Below, in pieces: positions 40,878 through 50,473 of a stretch of DNA of 64,000 bases. The notes beneath the pieces are model-generated. The model did not search any database. It was not told the origin of the DNA and saw nothing but the letters and a program-made list of their open reading frames with translations. Where the stretch lies: positions 1-64,000 of the forward strand of contig JAEWGM010000008.1 of assembly GCA_023388315.1 (NCBI GenBank). The letters are read 5' to 3'. How positions within the stretch are numbered: the stretch's first letter is position 1; every line of letters starts with the position of its first letter. A program made the position numbers and the translations under genes. The stretch comes from Bacteroidota bacterium (GTDB lineage: Bacteria > Bacteroidota > Bacteroidia > Bacteroidales > Dysgonomonadaceae).

Positions 40878-41074
40878 TCGGGCAGGGATGTTACCTCCTT
40901 TGAAAAATGTAGGGTGCGGGAAGATGGAAGTTGAGAGTTTATTGTAGCGATGTGGTGATACTTAGCTTTTTTTTACTTTTTCCCGCCTCTCCACTCAACA
41001 TTCAACGGCGAATTTGCGTTAAAGAAATAGCGTGTAATCTAGCTTCGCGAAAAAAATCCTAAAAAAACAAGAAT

Positions 41075-43852
41075 ATGACCCATTTAAAAGCAAAGTCCGT
41101 GAAAACTCTTGAAGTAAACGGCACCAAGTATCAGTACAGTTCGTTAAAAGATTTGCCGACCGGCACGGTGGAATACCTGCCTTTTAGCATCCGTATTTTG
41201 TTGGAAAACGTGTTACGCAATTACGACGGTTTCAGTATCACCGATGAGCACGTTGAAACGCTCGTTAACTGGTCGCCCGACACGGCAGATAAAGACATTC
41301 CATTTAAACCGGCGCGCATCCTCATGCAAGATTTCACGGGCGTACCGGCGGTGGTGGATATGGCTTCGCTGCGCGCGGAATATATTCGCCACGGCGGCGA
41401 CGGGCAACGCATTAACCCCGCCATTCCGGTGGATTTGGTCATCGACCACTCCGTGCAGGTGGATTATTTTGGCACCAATTATTCCTATAACAGAAACGTG
41501 GAGTTGGAATACGACCGCAACAAAGAACGATACGAGTTGTTGAAATGGGCGCAAAAAGGACTAAAAAACTTCACCGTGGTGCCACCCGGAATGGGAATCT
41601 GCCACCAAGTGAATTTGGAATATTTGGCGCAAGGAATTATTCAACGCGATGGTTGGCTCTTCCCCGACACGTTGGTAGGAACCGACTCACACACACCCAT
41701 GGTCAACGGAATTGGCGTTGTTGGCTGGGGCGTGGGCGGCATTGAGGCCGAAGCGGCTATGTTGGGGCAACCCATTTTCTTTACCTGCCCCGAAGTAATC
41801 GGGTTAAAACTCACCGGCAGCATTCCTGCCGCTTGCACCGCCACCGATATGGTGCTTTCCATCACCAAAGTGCTGCGCGATAAAGGCGTGGTTGGGAAAT
41901 TTGTGGAAGTTTTTGGCGACGGATTAGACAACCTCACGGTGACCGACCGCGCGACCATTGCCAATATGTCGCCCGAGTTTGGGTGCACCGTAACCTACTT
42001 CCCCATCGACAACCGCACGCTGGAATATATGCACGTTACAAACCGCTCGCAAGAGCAAATAAATATTGTGGAAACATATTGTAAAGAAAACCTGTTGTGG
42101 CGAACAGGCAACGAAAACATCACTTACTCCTCGGTGGTGGAATTCGATTTATCTACGTTGGAACCCACCGTTTCGGGCCCCAAACGGCCGCAAGACAAAA
42201 TTCTTGTAAAAAATTTAAAAGACACGTTTTCGGAATTGCTCCAAAAAGAACACAAACGCGTATATCAGTCGCCCGAAAAACGTTCGGAATCGGCTTGGTT
42301 GGCCGATGGCGGCTCGGGAACCGAGTTCACTTTCGGCAAAGTTCCGGTTGACAGCATCGCGCCGCACGAAGTAACGCCTGAGTCGCTGCAATCCATCCGC
42401 ATAAAACACAACAACAAAGAGATTATCCTTAGCGACGGAAGCATCGTTATCGCTGCCATCACCAGTTGCACCAACACGTCAAACCCCGCTGTGATGGTGG
42501 GCGCCGGGTTATTGGCGCGCAACGCTGTGGAAAAAGGGTTGCGCACCAAATCGTGGGTAAAAACGTCGCTGGCGCCGGGTTCCAAAGTGGTTACCCGATA
42601 CTTGGAACGCGCCGGGCTCAACGAGTATTTAGACGCGCTCAGGTTTCACACCGTGGGTTATGGCTGCACGTCGTGTATCGGAAACTCGGGGCCGCTGCCG
42701 CCGCAAATTGCGGAAGCCGTAGAAAAAGGCGAATTGGTGGTGGCATCGGTGTTATCCGGAAACCGAAATTTTGAGGCGCGCGTGCATCCACAAGTGAAAA
42801 TGAACTTTTTAATGTCGCCTATGCTGGTGGTTGCTTACGCATTAGTTGGCCGTGTGGATATCGACTTGCTGAAAGAACCGTTAGACTACGACCCGAACGG
42901 AAATCCTGTTTTCTTGGCAGACATTTGGCCAAGCCGCGAAGACATCGAAAAAACCATTAGCGAATGCGTTCAGCAAAGTGATTTTCAGCAAATTTACGAT
43001 GTCATTTTTGAAGGGTCGGAAGACTGGCAAAACCTGAACGTTACGCTCGATGAGAATTTTGAATGGAACCGCGAATCGACCTACATTAAAGAGGCTCCTT
43101 TCTTTGAAAACCTTACCGTGAATCCAGAACCAATAACGGATATTCGCCAAGCACGGGTATTGCTTTATTTGGGCGACTCGGTGACCACCGACCATATTTC
43201 GCCGGCCGGTTCGTTTCGCGAAAACAGCGCCGCCGGCCAGTATCTAAAAGAAAACGGCGTGGAAAGGGCCGATTTTAACTCCTACGGTTCGCGCCGTGGG
43301 AACCATGAAGTGATGATGCGCGGCACCTTCGCTAACGTCCGCATCAAGAACAAAATTGTGGATATCGAAGGTGGTTTCAGCCGCTATTTCCCCACCAACG
43401 AGGTAAAAAGCGTATACGAAACGGCCATGGCTTACCGCAAAGACGATACCCCATTGATTATCTTGGCAGGGAAAGAATACGGATCGGGCTCATCGCGCGA
43501 CTGGGCGGCCAAAGGCACGTTCCTTTTGGGCGTGAAAGCGGTAATTGCCGAAAGTTACGAACGCATCCACCGCAGCAACCTGGTGGGAATGGGCGTGGCG
43601 CCATTGGTGTTTTTAGCCGGTCAAAACGCGGAATCGTTGGGACTGGATGGCTCAGAAAAATTCACCATTTTGGGATTGGAAGACTCGCTTTTCCCACGCA
43701 AAATATTGGATGTGGTAGCCGTACACCCGGAAGGAGGGAAAGTTACGGAATTTAAGGTACAGGCTCGTCTCGACTCGGCCATTGAAATTGAATATTACCG
43801 AAACAACGGCATTTTGCAATATGTGTTGAGGGATTATTTGAGGAGCAAGTGA
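41075..43852 (+). CDS. acnA: aconitate hydratase (AcnA type)
   Basis: A 925-residue protein of the AcnA/IRP class, longer than the mitochondrial type found in many Bacteroidales. The [4Fe-4S] ligands are Cys465 (TSCTNTSNP), Cys531 and Cys534 (GYGCTSCIGNSG). Other motifs: GTDSHTPMVNGIGV, LGDSVTTDHISPAGS and the swivel-domain GKEYGSGSSRDWAAKG. It isomerizes citrate to isocitrate through cis-aconitate. The gene is monocistronic and divergent from the mutase operon; a heptamer array starts 6 bases after its stop. Confidence 0.97.
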   Translation: MTHLKAKSVKTLEVNGTKYQYSSLKDLPTGTVEYLPFSIRILLENVLRNYDGFSITDEHVETLVNWSPDTADKDIPFKPARILMQDFTGVPAVVDMASLRAEYIRHGGDGQRINPAIPVDLVIDHSVQVDYFGTNYSYNRNVELEYDRNKERYELLKWAQKGLKNFTVVPPGMGICHQVNLEYLAQGIIQRDGWLFPDTLVGTDSHTPMVNGIGVVGWGVGGIEAEAAMLGQPIFFTCPEVIGLKLTGSIPAACTATDMVLSITKVLRDKGVVGKFVEVFGDGLDNLTVTDRATIANMSPEFGCTVTYFPIDNRTLEYMHVTNRSQEQINIVETYCKENLLWRTGNENITYSSVVEFDLSTLEPTVSGPKRPQDKILVKNLKDTFSELLQKEHKRVYQSPEKRSESAWLADGGSGTEFTFGKVPVDSIAPHEVTPESLQSIRIKHNNKEIILSDGSIVIAAITSCTNTSNPAVMVGAGLLARNAVEKGLRTKSWVKTSLAPGSKVVTRYLERAGLNEYLDALRFHTVGYGCTSCIGNSGPLPPQIAEAVEKGELVVASVLSGNRNFEARVHPQVKMNFLMSPMLVVAYALVGRVDIDLLKEPLDYDPNGNPVFLADIWPSREDIEKTISECVQQSDFQQIYDVIFEGSEDWQNLNVTLDENFEWNRESTYIKEAPFFENLTVNPEPITDIRQARVLLYLGDSVTTDHISPAGSFRENSAAGQYLKENGVERADFNSYGSRRGNHEVMMRGTFANVRIKNKIVDIEGGFSRYFPTNEVKSVYETAMAYRKDDTPLIILAGKEYGSGSSRDWAAKGTFLLGVKAVIAESYERIHRSNLVGMGVAPLVFLAGQNAESLGLDGSEKFTILGLEDSLFPRKILDVVAVHPEGGKVTEFKVQARLDSAIEIEYYRNNGILQYVLRDYLRSK

Positions 43853-43857
43853 GTGGG

Positions 43858-43899
43858 GATTTTAGATTTTGGATTTTAGATTTTAGATTTTAGATTGTT
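43858..43899 (+). repeat. heptanucleotide array after acnA
   Basis: GATTTTA, GATTTTG, GATTTTA, GATTTTA, GATTTTA, GATTGTT, then looser ATTAGATG text to about 43935. TAG stop codons recur in all three frames because the period is 7. Confidence 0.88.
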
Positions 43900-43954
43900 G
43901 GACATTAGATGATTAGATATTAGATGATTAGACACGACAGCTAACGGACTGAAT

Positions 43955-44409
43955 TGGCTGAAAGCCATACTTAATTCAGCCCAATGGCAACGCCTTGGGT
44001 AATAGGTATGCCCCCGCAAGAACCGCGCCCTGAAAGGGGCAGATTAGTAAATGAACGGGATGGATTGATGCTGATTTTTAGATTTAGATGCGGGAATGTG
44101 CACAGTTAGAAACTGCAAGTGTTTGGCGAACGAAAACCTAGATTTTAGATTGTTAGACATTAGATAATTAGACACAACAGCTAACGGACTGAATTAGCTG
44201 AAAGCCATGCTTAATTCAGCCCAATGGCAACGCTCTGGATGAATGCAAACCCAGAGGGTAAATTATTAGATGTTTGACTAGTAGGTTATTAGACAGTCAG
44301 AAATTGCAATGTCGTGCAAAAAATTGGCTGAAAGCCATACTTAACTCAGCCCAATGGCAACGCCTTGGGTAATAGGTATGCCCCCGCAAGAACCGCGCCC
44401 TGAAAGGGC
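43955..44409 (+). repeat. three-hairpin intergenic repeat, cluster 2 (two complete copies, one partial)
   Basis: Copies at 43955-44040, 44195-44239 (partial: H1 with a mismatch, H2 decayed, H3 missing) and 44325-44409. H1 TGGCTGAAAGCCA, H2 CCCAATGGCAACGCCTTGGG, H3 GCCCTGAAAGGGC as in the other clusters; the first copy has one extra G in H3. Each copy is preceded by TTAGAC-type heptamer text. The orientation is that of acnA, upstream. No gene lies in 43853-44526. Confidence 0.88.
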
Positions 44410-44448
44410 AAGTTAGAAAATTAAACGCCAACGTTATGGATTTATACG

Positions 44449-44465
44449 GACGCAAGCATTGCGTC
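44449..44465. repeat. short GACGCAA palindrome
   Basis: GACGCAA and TTGCGTC around GCA, followed by TCTAAAA. A distant member of the GTAGAGACG palindrome family, just before the sulfatase terminator. Confidence 0.6.
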
Positions 44466-44471
44466 TCTAAA

Positions 44472-44504
44472 AAAAGGGATTGACAAAGACTGCCAATCCC
44501 TTTT
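44472..44504 (-). terminator. terminator after the sulfatase gene
   Basis: AAAAGGGATTG and CAATCCCTTTT form a perfect 11-bp stem with an 11-base loop, 22 bases beyond the sulfatase stop. Confidence 0.9.
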
Positions 44505-44526
44505 CCATTCTATTAGTTGTGATTTA

Positions 44527-46068
44527 TTACAAATCCATTCCCACGCCTTTGGCTTTCTCTTTTTCAAGAATTTGCTTCATAAACTCCACCATCAGGTGGT
44601 TTTTATCGGCGAGGTTGTCATATTCACCACGGTCGTGACGCATATCGTAGAGTTGATCGTTGGGATTGTTGCCCAACTCGGTGTTGGTATTCGGGCCGTA
44701 GGCCGGTCTGTCGGATGGTTCAATGTATTTCCAGTCTCGAGTGAGAACGGTGAGCGAACTTGCCGCACCAATCACGTAATCGCGTCCATCAGCATCCAAT
44801 CCTAGCCAAGCGGGAAGCTGATTTTGGCTGTCGATTCTCTCTTCATCCGTAAGCGGAACATTCACCAATTCGGCAAACGTTGCCAGCATATCGATTTGAG
44901 AAACCAACGCCGACGAGGTTCCCGGGCGAACCTGTCCCGGCCAGTTTACGATAAACGGCACGCGAGTTCCGGCTTCGAAAGTACTGTATTTTCCGCCACG
45001 GAACGGACCCCACGGTTTGTGGTCTTTAAGCAATTCAACCGCTTGATCCATATAACCGTCGTCCACCACCGGGCCATTATCGCTGGAAATAATAATGATG
45101 GTATTCTCGCGAATTCCGGCTTTTTCGAGCGCTTTAATCACTTCGCCCACCGACCAATCGAACTGAACAATGGCGTCGCCGCGATGTCCCATATCGGTTT
45201 TTCCGCGGAAGCGAGGATGTGGATAGCGCGGCACGTGCACGTCGTTGGTTCCGAAATAGAGGAAGAAGGGTTTGTCTTTGTTGTTTTCAATAAACCGAAC
45301 GGCGCGGTTTGTGATGCTGTCGGCAATGTTTTCGTCTTCCCACAACGCCGATTTTCCGCCTTTCATAAACCCAATGCGCGAAATTCCGTTAACGATGGAC
45401 ATATCGTGTCCGTGGCTGGGTTTGAGCTTGGTGAGCAGTTCAGGATTGTCTTTTCCGGTGGGTTCGCCGGGGAAATTCTTGATGTAACTCACCTGAATGG
45501 GATCTTTGGGATCGACACCAACCGCTTGCTGATTTTCCATAAAAACGCACGGTACACGATCGGCAGTCGCCGCCATGAGATAGGAATAATCGAATCCCAT
45601 TTCAGCCGGCCCGGGCGAAACGCGCTTGTTCCAATCTTGTTTTCCGGTTTCGGCGCCCATTCCCAAGTGCCATTTTCCAACGGCTCCGGTGGTGTATCCG
45701 GCTTTTTTCAACATTTTCGCCACGGTAAACCTTTCGGGTTTGATGATAACCGCCGCATCGCCTGCCGCTACACCCGTTCCTTTTCTGCGCCAGGGATATT
45801 CTCCGGTGAAAAGTCCGTAACGCGAAGGCGTACTTGTTGCCGCTGCCGAGTGGGCGTTGGTAAAACGCATTCCGGTATTTGCCAGCGCATCGGTATTGGG
45901 CGTGTGCACGCGCGTGGCACCGTAGCACGAAAAATCGCCAAAACCGATATCATCGGCATAAATTAACACAATATTGGGCTGCGAGGTGGTTTGTGCCATC
46001 GCTGCCGACGCCGCCAGAGCTGATGTGGCTAAAAGCGACGTTTTTTTCAAAATTGGATGAAAAGTCAT
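44527..46068 (-). CDS. sulfatase of the arylsulfatase (S1) family, serine type
   Basis: A 513-residue exported enzyme with a signal peptide ending ASAAMA. The formylglycine motif is Ser79-Thr-Pro-Ser-Arg83 in ATSTPSRYGLFTG, so the residue to be oxidized is serine and an anSME-type radical SAM activator (not in the window) is needed. Metal and sulfate ligands are seen in IVLIYADDIGFGD, VGKWHLG and SSDNGP. As the last gene of a SusC/SusD operon with a GH20, it probably removes sulfate from an amino-sugar-containing glycan before the hexosaminidase acts; the position of the sulfate is not deducible. Confidence 0.92.
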   Translation of the reverse strand: MTFHPILKKTSLLATSALAASAAMAQTTSQPNIVLIYADDIGFGDFSCYGATRVHTPNTDALANTGMRFTNAHSAAATSTPSRYGLFTGEYPWRRKGTGVAAGDAAVIIKPERFTVAKMLKKAGYTTGAVGKWHLGMGAETGKQDWNKRVSPGPAEMGFDYSYLMAATADRVPCVFMENQQAVGVDPKDPIQVSYIKNFPGEPTGKDNPELLTKLKPSHGHDMSIVNGISRIGFMKGGKSALWEDENIADSITNRAVRFIENNKDKPFFLYFGTNDVHVPRYPHPRFRGKTDMGHRGDAIVQFDWSVGEVIKALEKAGIRENTIIIISSDNGPVVDDGYMDQAVELLKDHKPWGPFRGGKYSTFEAGTRVPFIVNWPGQVRPGTSSALVSQIDMLATFAELVNVPLTDEERIDSQNQLPAWLGLDADGRDYVIGAASSLTVLTRDWKYIEPSDRPAYGPNTNTELGNNPNDQLYDMRHDRGEYDNLADKNHLMVEFMKQILEKEKAKGVGMDL

Positions 46069-46171
46069 TATTTATAGTTTATAAAGTTGTTTATTTTTGA
46101 ATTTATCTTGTTAGAAATCGTGCTGAGAGGAAAGTGACAAATATACACAATTCCTCAAGAACTTACTAAAA

Positions 46172-48478
46172 TTATTCCACCATTATTTCGTCGAAATAGA
46201 TCCACGTGAGTAAGCCCGCGCGCAAGTGACTGGGCGGACAAGCGCCGGGATTTTTAGCCTCGACACGGATATAGCGAGCCGAAACTCCGTTCAACGGAAG
46301 GGTTTGGTCTTCGGTGAAGACACCTTCTCTGAAAATTTCACTATCGGAAAACGATTTTTGGGCGGCAAGTTCGTATTTTTTTCCATCTGTGGAAACAAAA
46401 ACCGATATTTCGCGCGGTTGATGAACGCCCATTCCGTAATTGGTAACGGTTCCGAGAGATAGGAAATGGAGCTTTTGCTCTTTTTGCAAATCCACTACAA
46501 ACCACGCGTCGGAATTGTGCCAACCGCACCACTCAAAATCGCTGTGCTTACGGCTTCCGCGCAAACCATTTACCAAAACGGATAACGACTTGCCGTTTGC
46601 GCCGCTGATGGGTTTCGACGTTGCCAAATTGTACCGAAGATTCAGTGTAAGTACCTCACCTTTTCGGCTGTCGCCGATAAACGCGGCGGCTCTCACGGCG
46701 GCGTTTCCTTCAACCGAGAACGGTTTTGTATAGAGTGCCGAAGTGGCGTCGGGCAGATTTCCATCGGTGGTATATCGGATTTGCACATCGGTGCGGATGC
46801 ACGAAAGTTCAACGGAAAGCGCACCGTTTTCTGTCGGTTTCACCGCGTGGTCGAGATTGAACATCGATGTGGCGTAGTTCACGCGGCGGGCTTCCAATCG
46901 TTTGTTGAAAGCATCCAATCGGGGAAGAAATCCGTTCCAATCTTTTCGGTCTTTTGCTTGCCAAGCGGTTTCGGCAAAGGCCACCAATCGGGGGAAAACA
47001 AGGTATTCCACATCTTGCGGCGATGAGCAAAACTCCGTCCAAAGCGAGGCTTGAACGCCCATCAGCAACGACTTTGTGCGTTCGTCCCAATCGGGCGAAA
47101 CGGGTTCGTAGTCGTACACGTTTTTCAGCGTATTGTTGCCGAAATAGGTGGTCGGCTCAAACCATTGCGGACCTTGATAACGAATGAGATAGAGCGTTCG
47201 GGCGGGTGTCAGCACAAACCGATGTCCGAGTTTGGCGGCTTTCAGCGCGGCGCTTCCGTCGCCCTGCCAACCGTAAATAATGGCGTCTTTGGGGATGGTG
47301 CTGTTGGTGAGCTCATCCCACCCCATCACTTCGCGCCCTTTGCTTTGCACATATCGGCTGACGCGTTGCATAAACCAGCCTTGCAATTCTTCTTCGTTGG
47401 CTATATTTTCTTGCTTCATCCTTTTCTGGCAAAGCGGACATTTTTTCCAATAATGCTTATCGGCTTCGTCGCCGCCAAGATGAATGTATTTCGAGGGGAA
47501 AAGCTCCATTACTTCGTCCAGTACGTTTTCGATAAAAGAGAAAACGCTGTCGTTTCCGGCGCAATAAACCACTTTGGCCATATCGCCGCCCAATCCGGGC
47601 AACACGCCGATAAACTCATCCACAACGGGGCAAGCCAAGTGCGGATACGCCGAAAGCGACGAAACCGTGTGCGCCGGCATTTCTATTTCGGGGATGATTT
47701 CCACTTGCCGTTCGGCAGCGAAGGCGATGATTTCGCGCATATCGTCCTGCGTGTAAAATCCACCGATGGTGGTCGGTTCGCCGGGGCGTGGATTTTGGCG
47801 GGCAGAGAAAACTTCGTTGTTGCGGTTCACGCGCCACGCACCCACTTGCGTGAGTCGCGGATAGCGTTTTATTTCCAATCGCCAGCCGTTATCGTCCACC
47901 AAGTGCAGGTGCAGTTTGTTGAGTTTGAGCGACGACATTGTTTCGATGGTTTTCATCACCGTTTCTTTGGGAATGAAATAGCGCGAAACGTCGAGCATCA
48001 ATCCGCGATAACCGAATCGGGGCGAATCTTCCACCTCGCTGCAGGGAACGCTCCACGCGGTTTCCGGTTGAAGATAGGATTGCTCGATTGCCGTAGGCAG
48101 CATTTGCCTCAACGATTGAAACGCGTAGAAAAATCCGGCATTGTCGGCGGCGGAGATATCGATTTTTGATGGCGATATTTTCAGGCGATAGGCCTCGGGC
48201 GCAAGTGTAGCATCGGTTTTCAATCGAACGGAAGCATTTTGCGCATCACTCGTGGAAACCTTGGGCGAAAATCCCGCCGAAGCGCGAAACAAGTCGGCAA
48301 AAAGCTCCGCCGAACGGCGCTGCTCGGCGTTTTCAACCGAAATAACGGTTTGGGAAGAGAAGGTGAAAGAGCCTTGCGATTTTTCAATTTTAGCGGGTTG
48401 AGGTACAATGAAATGACTCTGCGCGACAAGGCTTATGCAAAGAGAAAATAAAACAAATAACAGATATATTTTCCTCAT
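46172..48478 (-). CDS. GH20 beta-N-acetylhexosaminidase
   Basis: A 768-residue exported enzyme. The signal peptide (MRKIYLLFVLFSLCISLVAQS) is followed by the GH20 N-terminal domain (to about 150) and the catalytic TIM barrel with Asp337-Glu338 in HLGGDEADKHYW, the substrate-assisted acid pair. The barrel also has FRGLMLDVSRYF-like YRGLMLDVSRYFIP and EMPAHTVSSLSAYP. The C-terminal third holds a chitobiase-like beta domain and an F5/8 discoidin-like carbohydrate-binding segment. It releases terminal GlcNAc or GalNAc. It is transcribed with SusC/SusD upstream, past an intervening hairpin, and with the sulfatase downstream. Confidence 0.93.
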   Translation of the reverse strand: MRKIYLLFVLFSLCISLVAQSHFIVPQPAKIEKSQGSFTFSSQTVISVENAEQRRSAELFADLFRASAGFSPKVSTSDAQNASVRLKTDATLAPEAYRLKISPSKIDISAADNAGFFYAFQSLRQMLPTAIEQSYLQPETAWSVPCSEVEDSPRFGYRGLMLDVSRYFIPKETVMKTIETMSSLKLNKLHLHLVDDNGWRLEIKRYPRLTQVGAWRVNRNNEVFSARQNPRPGEPTTIGGFYTQDDMREIIAFAAERQVEIIPEIEMPAHTVSSLSAYPHLACPVVDEFIGVLPGLGGDMAKVVYCAGNDSVFSFIENVLDEVMELFPSKYIHLGGDEADKHYWKKCPLCQKRMKQENIANEEELQGWFMQRVSRYVQSKGREVMGWDELTNSTIPKDAIIYGWQGDGSAALKAAKLGHRFVLTPARTLYLIRYQGPQWFEPTTYFGNNTLKNVYDYEPVSPDWDERTKSLLMGVQASLWTEFCSSPQDVEYLVFPRLVAFAETAWQAKDRKDWNGFLPRLDAFNKRLEARRVNYATSMFNLDHAVKPTENGALSVELSCIRTDVQIRYTTDGNLPDATSALYTKPFSVEGNAAVRAAAFIGDSRKGEVLTLNLRYNLATSKPISGANGKSLSVLVNGLRGSRKHSDFEWCGWHNSDAWFVVDLQKEQKLHFLSLGTVTNYGMGVHQPREISVFVSTDGKKYELAAQKSFSDSEIFREGVFTEDQTLPLNGVSARYIRVEAKNPGACPPSHLRAGLLTWIYFDEIMVE

Positions 48479-48516
48479 TATTGATAATAAAAGTAATAAG
48501 TGATTTTTAAAACTAA

Positions 48517-48564
48517 AAACGGCATATTGAATTAAACTATCGAGTAAAAAACAATATGCCGTTT
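48517..48564 (-). terminator. intra-operon hairpin between susD-like and GH20 genes
   Basis: AAACGGCATATTG and CAATATGCCGTTT form a perfect 13-bp stem with a 22-base loop, followed on the minus strand by TTAGTTTT. Located between susD and the enzyme genes, it is likely an attenuator that lowers expression of the downstream enzymes relative to SusC/SusD. Confidence 0.7.
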
Positions 48565-48606
48565 GGATAAGAGAATGAAATAGTGTTTACTTTTAATAAT
48601 TACATT

Positions 48607-50448
48607 TTAATAACCAAAGTTATTGTCTGCGTTCGAAATATCTGAGTTGGCGGTAATTTCGCTATCGGGAATCGGCAGCAACATATTCTTTTTCACAAAA
48701 TCGTCGGTTAAACCGCTTGCTCCGTTAAAAATACGATCGAGCCACGGATTGGTGTTGGCTTCATACTTTTCTGCCGAAAGCTTGGTAATCTCGTGATTAT
48801 TATGCAAATTCAACGCCATTTTAAAGTATTTTTCCCCTTTAATTCTCGGCATTTCATACATACTTGGTTCACCGGCAAGTTCAATGATGCGCTCGAAGAA
48901 AAGTTTTTCACGAACCTCTTCCTGGCTTAAACCGGAAGTCCAATTTGCCGGTTGAGTAGTTGCTGTAGCGCCGGAATTACGTGCACGGGTCAATACTTCG
49001 TTTGCCAAAGCAATGGCTTTTTGGCTGTCACCCAGTTCGTTGTATACATCGGCCATAAGCAACAGCATTTCAGCATAACGATATATCATCAGGTTTTTGT
49101 GGCTTCTTGTTCCTTCCTGATTCTGATCGTACAGTTTATTGAAGCTCGGCCAAGCTAAGTTACCACCTGCTCTTGCGAAAACATTATTGAGAGAATTTGC
49201 AATTGCTCTGTTTTTGGGATTAGCACCATTATTTTTAACATAATCGGTAATTACACTAACGCTTGGGTTCATCCGATTAGGAAAATCATCGTAAGGAAGT
49301 TTTGCCACGTGTCTTTTAAGAACATTTGTTGGCTCTCCGTTTTTGATAACAAAATCGCCGGGAACTGTGTAAGTAAAATAAGGATACATATATGAAGAGT
49401 CGTTAGGAAGAGGCTCATCTCCTACCATTGGTCTGGGATTGGGTTGGTTGTTTCCGGCACGAGTTCTCCAACTTCTAATGAATGTTTCGGCAATGCGAGG
49501 ATCACCGGGATAGGTTCCTTCGTGTAAATCGTAAAGCGCTTTTGATGCTCTGGATGCACCCCAGGCAATACCGGTTGTTGAGAGAGGAGGTGCAAACAAG
49601 TTACTTCCTCTGTTGTAACAAATGGTAGATACCGTAGAAAAATTCAATTGGAAGATAGCTTCTTTTGAACCGGTTACGTAATCACCGAAAAGCTTGCCGA
49701 ATTTTGGTTCCAAAGAAAAAATATTGGCGTTATATACTTCGTCGAACATATTTTTTGCATTGGTTAAATTAGCCTGCGTATCTATTCCCAAGTTTGCCAT
49801 TTTGTTATACACTTTTCCCAAATATGCTTTGGCTGCCCAGGAGTTAGCGCGTCCGTCCACAATTTTAGAATCGATTTGCGTAGCTTCTTTTAAATCGGCT
49901 ATCACTTGCGCAAAAACATCAGCTTGCGGTGAGCGGGGAACAGCAATACCATCGGACGATGAAGCTGCGGTTTTCAATGGAACATCGCCAAACAACGATG
50001 TCAGGTTATAATAAGCAACCGCACGCAGAAATTTAGCTTCGCCAGCCATTTGCAGTTTATCGGCTTCGCTCAAATCACTATTGTCGAGACTTTCTAAGAA
50101 AGCGTTTACTTCGCTAACCACTTTAAACATACCGTTCCATCCCATAGACACGAGCTCTTCGGTAGCCAATACGTCAAGCGAAGTCAATCGGTCGGGGCTG
50201 CCACCATTGCGTTGTCCAAATGCGAATCCGGAACCCAAAATAGGTACTTGTTGCCACATTTGCCCGAATCCATCGGTATAAGTCATATATCCGTAGCATC
50301 CCAGTAGTGCTAATTCCGCGTTGTTTTTGGAAGAAAAAACCACACTCGAGTTTTGGGAGAAAGCAGGATCTTCGTCCAACAGCGAGCTACAGCTCGAAAA
50401 ACTGAGCGCCGCAATCAATAGAAAGATATAATATTTTGATATTTTCAT
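48607..50448 (-). CDS. SusD/RagB-family glycan-binding lipoprotein
   Basis: A 613-residue surface lipoprotein with a signal peptide ending SFSSC. The family TPR-rich helical core follows: AKFLRAVAYYNLTSLFGDVPL, SWAAKAYLGKVYNKMANLG and the C-terminal RYAEMLLLMADVYNELGDSQKA. It caps the SusC-like barrel and captures oligosaccharides at the cell surface. It lies 25 bases after the SusC-like gene, the standard order. Confidence 0.95.
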   Translation of the reverse strand: MKISKYYIFLLIAALSFSSCSSLLDEDPAFSQNSSVVFSSKNNAELALLGCYGYMTYTDGFGQMWQQVPILGSGFAFGQRNGGSPDRLTSLDVLATEELVSMGWNGMFKVVSEVNAFLESLDNSDLSEADKLQMAGEAKFLRAVAYYNLTSLFGDVPLKTAASSSDGIAVPRSPQADVFAQVIADLKEATQIDSKIVDGRANSWAAKAYLGKVYNKMANLGIDTQANLTNAKNMFDEVYNANIFSLEPKFGKLFGDYVTGSKEAIFQLNFSTVSTICYNRGSNLFAPPLSTTGIAWGASRASKALYDLHEGTYPGDPRIAETFIRSWRTRAGNNQPNPRPMVGDEPLPNDSSYMYPYFTYTVPGDFVIKNGEPTNVLKRHVAKLPYDDFPNRMNPSVSVITDYVKNNGANPKNRAIANSLNNVFARAGGNLAWPSFNKLYDQNQEGTRSHKNLMIYRYAEMLLLMADVYNELGDSQKAIALANEVLTRARNSGATATTQPANWTSGLSQEEVREKLFFERIIELAGEPSMYEMPRIKGEKYFKMALNLHNNHEITKLSAEKYEANTNPWLDRIFNGASGLTDDFVKKNMLLPIPDSEITANSDISNADNNFGY

Positions 50449-50473
50449 TTTTTTGAGTTTTTAAAAATTAGAT

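Noticed and set aside
44824..45966. 380-codon frame antisense to the sulfatase gene
   Set aside because: Shadow of the sulfatase gene; no recognisable protein features.
47051..48169. 372-codon frame antisense to the GH20 gene
   Set aside because: Shadow of the catalytic domain coding region; no domain.
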